Below, in pieces: positions 27,370 to 38,311 of a stretch of 64,000 nucleotides of DNA. The stretch is from NCBI GenBank assembly GCA_017506865.1, contig JAFCMP010000058.1:186001-250000 (forward strand). The letters run 5' to 3'. A program made the translations under genes and the position numbers. The stretch comes from Tribonema minus (lineage: Eukaryota > Sar > Xanthophyceae > Tribonematales > Tribonemataceae). The notes under the pieces are model-generated. The model was not told the origin of the DNA and ran no database searches. It worked only from the letters and a program-made list of their open reading frames with translations. Positions within the stretch are counted from its first letter, which is position 1, and each line of letters begins with the position of its first letter.

Positions 27370-30300
27370 ATGTACGGTCCTTCCAAAGGAGGCTGGGGTG
27401 GCAAGCCATATGGTGGTGGCGGCGGCGGCTATGGTGGCGGAGGAGGCAAGGGCAGGAGCGGGGGGGGGAGGCGTTCCGGGGGGGGCGGTTTCGGGTTGTT
27501 GAAGAAGGGGGGCAGGTCGCGCGGGGGTGGGGGGTCCTCGGGCTTGCAGCATCTGTCTAAGGGCAGCGCTCAGCTCCTGAAGACGATCCGCATGTGCTGC
27601 GACCCGGGCTCTAATGGCACTCCTGAGCAGGTGAGTTACTCTTGTGCGGATGGGGCTTGTACTTAGAGGTATCGTAATTGGCAACCGGCAACACATTGCA
27701 TCATGTAGGGCAGTGAGCTCGCAGTTGAGCGACCCGCAGTTGAGGACGGTTGCTGGTTCAGTTGGGTCTTCTTTATTATTGAAAACAACTCTGACGGTTT
27801 ATCCACATGCGCTGCCACAAAGGGTGCACATATTCATTTGGGTTGGGTAGACGCAAACTGTACATACGGTGGCAGTCGTGGGAGTCGTTCAACGACTGCC
27901 ACCAAAATATTTCATAAGTACAATGTCTATGGAGCAGTTGAAGAGGAGAGAAGGGTCAAGTGTCTGAGTCTGGTGTGGAGGTGGAGATGCCATATGGCAG
28001 TGACAGTTGGCAAAGTACAACATTTTGTCGTTTTTGTGACCAGACACTGGCTCCTCTGGTAGCAAGCGCAACGTTGATTTTCTGTGCCTTTTGCGCCCTC
28101 AGCGAGAAATATTGTTATACTATAGTATTTTACAATGTTTGCCTTGCATCAGTGATCATCGATATGGTGCAATGTGTTTCAGGTGCAAAGATGCGTCTAA
28201 CACAACCATCTTCTGAACATAGCATAAGGTTTGCCCATCCAATGTCGGCATGTCCGATTGCGCCGCCAGCGGTCACAACGACCGAACATGCGCAGCGCCG
28301 CACGGTGAGCGGTCGCTTGCACTGCCACACGCACGCAAGGCGGTAGCAGCGATGGTGTCGGTGCACTGCTGGGAAGCAAGGTCACAGCACATCAACTACA
28401 AGTTGAAGTGTTCAACTAGAAGTTGAGGCGCTGCGCTGCACCAGTGTGGAGTCAGTGCGAGTAGCAGTTTCCCACCTCGCTCAGCATGCAGAGCCGTTGC
28501 ATCAAACGCGGCGATGATGGCAGCCTAGTCGAGCCGCCTTTTTGGAACACCTGGGGCCATTGTAGCATCAGCAGGTAGTTGATGCACATTAATGATGGCT
28601 GTTGACAGTCACGATGATCAGAATCTTGCCCCGCTTTCAGCCAGTACAGGGTGGCGTGGTTATCACACAAATGGACAGCATGAAACGTTGACTTTGAAAG
28701 TATAACTCCCCTAGTCATTTCTAGCAAAGGTGGCGGCAGACATCACGAAACTTTGTATTGAGCCAAGTTGATTGAGTGAATGTACCTTACATGTTGTGGT
28801 GCTTCAAGAGCGGGTTGATGTGGGGGGGGGGCGGGGATTGCGGCGGCAAGCATGTAAACGTATGCGTGCCCGTGAATGCGAACAAAGCGGGGATTGCGGC
28901 GGCAAACGTATGCGTGCCCGTGAATGCGAACAAAGCATAAATCATATTCCCGTACTGGACAGGTAAAATCTTCGTGCTGGCACGTGATGAGCTTGCGTAG
29001 TGCAGGTAAACTAGTATGGCCCCAAGCTTCGGCAATTGGTCATATTATGCCTTAATCTGTGCCAGTCAAATGGGCCATGCAGAACCAGAAGTGATGCTTT
29101 TGTAAATGAAAGTATCCTTCATACCATCAGCTGCGGCCGTAACATTACTTGCACATGACGACATGGCGCCAGCTATGATGGCACCGCTGCTGCCGGCTCT
29201 CGCTGCCGGCCAACCGAAACGATGCCACCACGCTGTTGACCGCCATGCCACACATTTCCCTGTCAAACCGTCGCCACAACGATGCTGACTAAATCATTGC
29301 TGCCGGCAGGCGATACACGCCTTTGAGGAGGCGTGCGAGCGCGGCGCGAGCTTCGACGGCGTCACCATCAACGGGTACGTGGGTATGCTGCTAGGCCGCA
29401 ACGACCTGAGCGACGCCACGCGCGCGCTGCAGCGACTGGACGAGGTGGGGCAGTGCCCGCTGAATCCGCAGCAGCTCAGCGCGCTGGTCGTCGGCATTCC
29501 GCAGGTCAGTGGTGTACTCTCTGCGAAGTACAGTATGCATTCGAAAGTATTCGTTGAACCCGCAGCAGCTCAGCGCGCTGGTCATTGGCAATCCGCAGGT
29601 CAGTGATGTATGCATTCACTGCAAAATGTGTTTACAGTTCTTGTATATGTCTCCATAGTACACGCTTGTAGAAGCATGTGTTTGTCTGGTGTGTGAGGTA
29701 CACAGGCTGTCTAGCAAACTATTGCGCGTACTTCTAGTACTTGAGGTCAGTGATATATTTGCTTACAGTTCAAAGTATTTCGATGGGTGCTTCATAGTAC
29801 TTCCACGTGCTTCTGTGCGCGTACTTCTACTACTGGTACATGAGGTGTATGTCCTGTCTAGCAATCAATGCGTGTACTTTTGGTTCTTGAGGTACATATT
29901 CTGTCTGTCGACTCTTGTTCAGCGACGGCGCATGCTTTTCTGGTGATGCACTTTTCGATGTTGAACCTAATGGTGCGCCTCTACACCATGCAAGTACCTG
30001 GAAGTGAAGTTTGTGACTTCCGTGGTAGGTATCGTCACTTCAAGTCTACACATTGCAGGAAAGGCTCACAATGGCACACGCTGTCACTTGCAAAGGCCTC
30101 AACACGGGATGAACCTTCACATCACCCTGTGCTGTTGTAGCCAGTGCTCAGCCCACCCCCAACTCCCCTCCCCCCGCCCCCCCCCCGCCCCTGCATCCAC
30201 TTCCAACAACGCAGACGTACTGTTGCCAGTGCTCAGCGCTCAGTACCCCCCACTTCTCCCTGCATTCGACGCAGTCGTGCTGTTGCCAGTGCTCAGTACC

Positions 30301-33300
30301 CCCTCCCCCCCCCCCCCCCCCCCCCTAACGACGCAGACATGCGTGCTGGACCCCGTGGACGTGGCGGCCTTTGTGGACGCTGCCGTTGTGTGCACGCGCG
30401 GACTGGTCCACGGCGAGTTCTTCCGGCGGCGCGCGCGCTGGGCCGCGCTCGAGTTTGCGTCTGAGGCGCAGGCGGCGCTCGCTGATATAGCGGGGCGCGA
30501 TCCGCAGAGCCTCGCGCGCCAGGGGCGGTGCATCTTCGGCTGCACGCTGGACTCTGGGTCGAAGGCCGGCGAGGTAAGCTGACATTGCCGAAGTTGAGAG
30601 GTGAAGTTGGATTATAAAGTGAAGTTGAAGTTGAAGGTTGCTTCCTCAAGGGGACGGTAACGCGTGTTGACATTGCGGGGCGTAACCCGCAGAGCCTTGG
30701 GCGCCAGGGGCGCTGCATCTTTGGCTGCATGCTAGACGCCAGCTCAAAAGCCGGCTAGGTGGACTGACACCGAAGTTTACATTGTTGGACGTTTTAAGGT
30801 GCAGTTTAAATTTGAAGCACTGAGCAGGTGCAGCAGGAGGAGGGTTGCGACAACAGTTGTTCGGCATTGTTTCATGACGTTATTGCCACATGAATGCATT
30901 TGAAGTGGGGAATTGAAGCATTGAGCAGACGTTGACCCATGTATCCATCCGCGTTGCATGAGCACCTACACAGCGGCAACGGTGTGCATCAAGTGTACAG
31001 TACACAGTATACGGAGGGACTGTATTACAAACCTGTACCGCGCTAAGGCTGCTTCTGCGCTGCCGTTGTAGACCCCCCTATGCGAATCTGCTCTTGAGGT
31101 TGCACTTGCAAGCGCTGTGTGCGCTGCTGTTGCTTATTTCTCCGATGTGAACGCTGCAGTTGAACTTTCATTTGACAGTACCGCTTTGCTCGCTCTCGTG
31201 CCTCGGGCGCGCACAGGTTGTTTTGAGGGGAGGCAACGACGGCGGCGGCGATGCGCGGCGCAACATCATGAAGGGAGACTCGGTGGCGCTGGCGCCGATG
31301 GACCAGGTAATTCTGCGCGGCGCTCGGTTGAGCCTGTACGTATTTTAATTGAAGATGAATCATACGGCAGTGCTCTGCGGATGGGGTTGCCGGGGCCAGC
31401 GCTCGTCCACTTCAACTTTGAAGTGGCATGGCGCGACATGATGAGAGCTTACTCGGTGGCGCTGGCGCCGATGGACAAGGTGACGCATCGTACACAGAAC
31501 CTGCACCTGAGGTACAAAGTTGTTGTGTTAACATGGGAAGGGCGCGGCGGCACGCTGCGGACGGCGTTGGAGGATCAGCTTCATAGTGCGAATGCTAATA
31601 GGGCAGCTCACTCAACAGAGCTTCATTGCCGGGCGGTGGCAACGCCGCCGCATCCGAAATGGTGCCGAGCGATGCAAGCCATGGAAGGCAGTGTCACTCA
31701 TTCATATTCCCCACCAAACGGTTCAGATACATGTCAACAAAGGACGTGCGTGCGTGATTACGCAATTGTTTGCGCACAGTGATGTCGACCAGCTTGCCAT
31801 GAACGCGATGGTATTCACACTTCTAGAGGCAGCTTCGCTACGGCATCAGTGACAGGGTACCTGGCGTGTTCCCACTGCTGTGTGTGTGCGCGCTCCGCCG
31901 GCACGGCAGCAGTCGTGCGTCTGCCGCAGCCACAGCTGCGGTTCGTCTTGCTCCGTTGGCGTGGTGCACTCAATCATGTGCATGGGGATGCGCAAGTGCC
32001 ACGGCTCAGTTGCTGTTCGCGCTCGACGCCGCTGATAGGGTGTTGTCGTGCATACGCCCCCCCCCCCCCCATATGCTGCACAAGCAGAATACATTTCTGA
32101 GCTGTGCGTGTCAACTTCAGGCAGCATGCAACCCAATCCCTTCCAAACGCCAACCCGCATGCCGCCTCTGCGCTGCCGCCGATCGCAGACATTCCCTTCC
32201 CAGGCGCCGCCGCTCCCGTCTGCATGGCAGCAGCAGCAGCAGGGCGGCGCGGCGGCGATGGGTGGCGCGTACGGTCCCGGAGCGGGGCAGCAGCAGCAGC
32301 AGGGGTCGAGCGGGCTGCTGCTGGTGGAGGCGGAGGTGCTGAACCTCATGCCGCTGGTGATCAAGGTGCGCGCGGAAGCTCCTGTTTGAAGTTGAGGTTA
32401 GGGGAGTAGGGCTTGGGAGGAGGTTGGGGAGCAGGTCGCGATTGCGTTCAAGGGGCGTACAAATCTGGGTTGGGAGCTGTTGTGTAGGTATGGCTGCACG
32501 GGCCGCAAATGATGGCGCTGCAGCAGACGGCGGCGGCGGCAGCGGAGGCAGCATGGGCTGGTGGACAGCGTTGGGCGGCAGCGGGATCGCTGAGCAAAGT
32601 GTCGTCGTCAATGCGCGTCTGTAGCTCGCTGTGCACGCCTTTGCAACTCGCCCGAGTCGCGTTGAGGGACGCTGGATGCTGCCGGTTCCACGCCGCCGCC
32701 GCGCGCTGAGAATGCCGCGCAGATCTCGGACAAGCGTGCACAGTTGCAGGTGATCACGCGCGGCAGCGCACTGGCACGTTTGCCCCGCTGCTGCACGCGG
32801 GCTTCTACTTGAACTTCAAAACTACCGGGGACTTGTATTCTCGTACTGCACATGCGACCCGCCCGCTCATCGTTTGCTGTTGCCGCCGCGCGCCGCCGTG
32901 CGCCGCCGCCGCAGTAACTGCCGCAGATCGCGGACAAGCGCGCGCAGTCGCAGCCGCTCGCGCGCACGTGCAGCGGCGCGGGCGCGCGCTGGCGCATCTG
33001 CCTAGCTGCTGCACACGCGCTTCTATCTGAACTTCAAAACTATAGGGGACTTGCATTCTTGAACTGCGCATGTGACCCGCCGCTCGTCGCCGCCGCGTGT
33101 GACTGCAGATCGCGGACAAGCGCGCGCAGTCGCAGGTGCTCGCGCGCGCGCGCGGCGGCGGCGGAGGCGTGCGCTGGCGCATCGACAAGCTCGCCAACCG
33201 CATCTCCTTCGAGCGCGCGATCGCGTCGCTGCACCTGCTGGCGACGGCGGCGCGCGACGCGGACGACGGCGGCGGCGGCGGCGGAGGCGGAGGCGGCGCG

Positions 33301-36300
33301 CGGCGCGGCGGCAAGTACGGCGGCGCGGACCAGGGGCCTGGCAAGGGGGAGCTGCGGCCGCACGACGCGATTGTGGCGGCGGTCACGGCGCCCGCGCCGG
33401 GATCGGTCCCTGGTGAGTGTGACGCTCCTCTGAGTTTGCTATTTAAGTCGGGTCGGGTTTGGGGCGGTTGCGGCAGCGGAGGTAGGAGGAGCTGCGGGAT
33501 GCACGGGGGGGGGGGGGGGAGCTTTCTGTCCAGGATGTGTTGCACGCAAGTCGTTGAAGTTGTGAGGGACTTGGGGGGCCGAGGAGGCAGTCAAAGTCGG
33601 CGAAAGCCTGGGAAATGTGGTAGAGCGGGGACACTGCAGGGAGATCATCCAAGGGTGACTAGTGGGCGCCGGCTGGGTTTCAGCGCTGCCTGCATCAGGA
33701 GGTGCGCGCCCAGTAGGTGTAGTAGGGAGGAACGGGTGAAACTGCCATGCGCATGCCACCGAGGCGCTGATGCCACACCAGTGCCGCGTTCGCTCGACGA
33801 AGAGTGTCATCAAATACAAGTATTTATACTTGGAAGTATGGCGGTTTCCATGCAGCAGCCGGGAGTACATGCGCCATCACTTACCACGCAATACGGACAC
33901 AAGCACCGTGCAATCATGACATGAAAGTACTACAAACTGAAATTGCGCACCAGAGTTTTGCCAGCGAGACTCACTTTGCAATCGCTTGCTGCAGGCGTCG
34001 CTGTGGATGTGGCGCAGTTCTGCGGGCGGCCCTGCACGACGCCAGACGGGCGGCGCGTCGATGCTGCAGACGACCGAGGACGCAGGACGGTGAGCGCTGC
34101 TGCTGTTGAAGTAGGAATGCGTTTACGAGTTGTATTAGGGTCAGCTGGGGTTAATGAAAAACGAATCAAAACATTGTAGAGCTCTAGATGATAAGGGATG
34201 GTTAGCCGCAAGTGCCGCTGCTGCAGCGATTGGCCACGAGTCAAACAGTACCACCATATCCACAGTAGTCAAAAGACTTCTGTGTGCAAGCTTTTTTAGC
34301 GTTCGAGGCATGTCAGGGTTAGGGTTAGTGTAGTTTTGAGGTAACTGTCGCGCCTATCATGTGCACGACGCTGGACTCGCGGCGCGTGGACGGTTGCAGA
34401 CGACCGAGGGAGAAGGACGCTGAGCGCTGCTGCTGTTGAATTAGGGTTAGAGTTGGATTAGGGTGCGTGATGGCGAGCGCTGCTGCTGTCGATCATGGGG
34501 ACGTGTTCGCGGTCAGCATTAGGGCAGTCAGGTTTGCTCGATAACCTGCCTAGTACTGCACCTATCACATGCACGAACGCCGGACGGGCGGCGCATCGAC
34601 GCTGCAGACGACGGAGGGCGAAGGACGGTGAGCGTTGCTGCTGTGGAAACAGGGTTAGAGTTGAAGTAGGGTGCAGCGCTGATGAAGCGGGTGTGCTTAC
34701 ATGGCAAGGGTTAAGCGAGTCACTTTTGAGTTACTGCTGCATCTGTCGCCTGCACCATGTCGGGCGGGCAGCGCGTCGATGCCACCGGCGACTGCGTACG
34801 CAGGACGGTGTGCGCCGCTGCTGTTGGGTTAGCTGTAAGGGTTAGGGTGAGGGTTAGCTCAGGGTCAGGGTATTGGTCAGGGTTCACTGTAGCATCTGGT
34901 GCCTGCACGACGCCGGACGGGCAGCACGTGACACCAAGGACAACGGCGCATTTGCGCCAGCAGCAGAGCTGACACGTTCGTTTGATGCGCATGCATACCG
35001 TTGCAGATACGTCCACTCGGCGCGCGCGCATGCTCTTGCAAAGATGGGACGAAAGAAAATGGTGGCGGACCACGTTTTGCAATGCAGCGGGGAAATTGAG
35101 TTCTCTCGGGCCTGCCACAAAGAACCTGCTGGCAGTCGGCTATTTGAGTTTCCACAGTGCCAATTATTGCAACATCTCGTCAGCATCTCAATATATAAGT
35201 CATTGAGAAAATCAGTGACTCACCGTGTGTTCACTTTGAGTATGTGATACATGAAGTGCGTTTTATTGAGAGTGGCCAAATGACAACTTCAAACCCCGGT
35301 GTGACTGCAGGGAGGCATGGAGCTCAACCCCTCGCAGCACAGGGCGGTGCAGGCCGCTACGAGCAGGCGTCTGACGGTGAGCGCGTCTGCAACTGCTTTG
35401 TAATCAGTAGCATCAAATACACCTCCGTATGTATGCACAATCATATTTTTCTGAACGAGCGGTACAGGCGGCCACGAGCAGGCGCCTAGCGGTGAGTGCG
35501 CCCAAAGCGCTCCGCTGCTTGTATGTAACTGCTTTGTAATCAGTAGCATCAAATACACTGCCGTATGTATGCACAAACATATACTTCGATGTATATTTTT
35601 GTAGCATCAAATACACTGCCGTATGTATGCACAAACATATACTTCGATGTATATTTTTTGAATTCAGCGGTACAGGCGGCCACGAGCAGGCGCCTAGCGG
35701 TGAGTGCGCCCAAAGCGCTCCGCTGCCTGGTAATCAATAGCATTGAGTGTAACGCCGCATGTGTGCACAAACTTCTTTTCAGCAGGCGGTGCAGGCGTGT
35801 GAGGGTGAGCGCTCCGCTGCTTGGCGAGCAATACCAGTAGCATGAAGTACAATGCCGCATGTATGTACAAACTAATTCATTTGAGCGAGTGGTGCGAGCG
35901 GCATCTGACGGTGAGCATTGCGATTCTTGGTAATCGATAGCATTGAGGATAACGCCGTATGTATGCACAACCTTTTCTTCTGCGGGCGGTGCAGGCGTCT
36001 GACGGTGAGCGCGTCCGCAGTTCTCCTCTGCTGCGCGTTCAATACTAGTAGCATCCAAGTATGATGCTGCATGTATGCACAAACTAATTCATTCAAGCGA
36101 GTGGCAGGCGGCGTCTGGTAGTGAGCGCTGCAACACTGGGGTGCTTGGCGATCAATACCATTTAGAAAGTATGATGCCGCATGCATGCACAAACCTTTTT
36201 TTTTCAGTGAGCAGTGCAGGCAACGACGAGCAGGCGCCTATGGTGAGCGCGCCTGCAGAGCTACGCTGTTCGATGAAAACAGCATCTTGTATGTATTGTA

Positions 36301-38279
36301 TCTCTGAAGTACACATTCATATATGTACACGCTCAACAATTTATGCTGTACCTAGCCCAACAATCAATGCTGTCTCTAGGGTTGGGGTCAGGGTCTTGTC
36401 GTTAAGTTAACGACAAGACCCTTGCCCTGCCCAATGTCAATTGTTTGTACGCACCCACTTGCGGTGGATGGCGGCGGTGCTGCATCAATTTGTTACAAGA
36501 GCACAATGTTCTGGAGCGTGGAAGACCCATTGTCTCATCTGGTGACACGCAATCCTGAAGTTGATGTGTTGAAGTTCTAATTGCGTCTTTCATTGCGTGC
36601 TGTCATGTGCCAGTATGCTCTGAGACTGCAGCGCTGGCGGTGGCACTGCCCATGATGTTGCACATGTGTTCATGCTCGAGTTGCCATCATCAACCATCAA
36701 TTATTGTTGTCGTTCCGCCTTACGTGCATCAGCTGCATCGTCAGTGGCGCATGCTTGTTGCGTCTCATCCATGAGCCGCCAGGCACAGGCACACAATTCA
36801 GCTGATTCATCTGATATGCTTCATCTTCATGATGATGATTCGTCATCATCATATGCTTTATCTGTCTCACTGATGAACCATATTGTAGGGTTGCGGTCTC
36901 GACGCAGTGTGACAGCTTCCACTGTAGCACCGCTAGGCATCGCCATCACATTCTCGTGCTGAAATTGCCATCATCATCATGGTGTGGGTTCGTGTCTGTT
37001 GCGCGCTGAAGCATTGTCTGACGCGCACTTCCACTGGGCTGCGGCTTGTGCAGGTGATTCAGGGCCTGCCCGGAACATGTGATTCATCGCTCATCACCCC
37101 GCATTCCTGATGTTGGATGTATTGAAGTTCTTGATCGCTCTCCGCCTGAATCGCTGTCATCACATGATCAGAGTTTGTTGATGTGTTTGGCGTGCATTAG
37201 ACGCCTTGTCTGATGCGCACCTTTGTTGTGCTGCTGCAGTTGATCCAGGGGCCGCCCAGAACACATGTCCCATCGCTGATGACTCGCGTTCCTGAAGTGA
37301 ACATGTCAAAGTTCTCGACCGCTCACGCTTGAGTCGCTGTCAACACGACATCAGATTCTGTCTTGGTTATGGTTGGCGTGCATTGGACGCATTGGCTGAT
37401 GCGCACCTTCGCTGCGCCGCTGCAGTTGATCCAGGGGCCGCCCGGCACAGGCAAGACCGCAGCGTCCGTCAGAATCCTGCAGCACTGGGCGCAGAGGTGA
37501 GTGGGGTTAGCCGCGCATTCATACTTTCATGTATACTTCCAAGTATGTTTATTGTGCCACATTCATTTGGAGGTAGGGTTGGTCAGGGCCGCCGTTGAGC
37601 GCCGCTGCCACACTGTTGCCGTGACAGTAGTGCTGTTTTCTGAAGTCCAACAGTTCAGTGTTATGGTATCACGCTGATGATAGGATCTTGAAGTGTAGAC
37701 CAATTTTTGAGTTCAGACTAAGTGTCAGGTCAGCGTTTTGCGGGAGTCTCAGCTTGCCGCTTTGTGGCGGCAGTTGCGCGGGGCCCTCTGCGCTCAGCTG
37801 ATGCACAGGCCAATCTTTTGCCCGCGACTGTATGCTACCTCGAGTTACGTGTCCAGGAATTTCGGTCACGGACACTGACGAATACTTAAGCTGTAGGCCT
37901 CATTGATTTGACAAGGCTGCTCGCATGCAATGGTTGCTGTGACTGTGCGTGTGTGGCACCCCGTTCCCCCCGCCCTCCCGCGCGCCGCTGCCGCCGCCGC
38001 TCTGCCGCTGCTGCTGCCACCGCCGCCGCCGCCGCTGCCGGCGTCAACGTGGCCTGGGCACCTACACCCTGCGCTCTGTGATGGCGTCGGTGGCATGTTC
38101 CGCTGGCGCTCCCTTGCTGGTGGCGCCTGCGCCGCCACTGCCGCAATTGGGCAGTGCGCTGCTGCCGCTGCCGCTGCCGCCGCCAGCGGCAAACGCGCAT
38201 GTATCGCGGTTTCTGTGGCGGCTGTGGCGGTGCTGGCCGCATGCGTGTGTATGGCACGCTGCTGCTGCTGCTGCTGCTG

Positions 38280-38311
<32 letters not shown>

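Noticed and set aside
29610-30000. Additional helicase exon in the open frame around 29689-29946
   Set aside because: Tyr/Phe/Val-rich AT-heavy text without matching splice sites or family motif.
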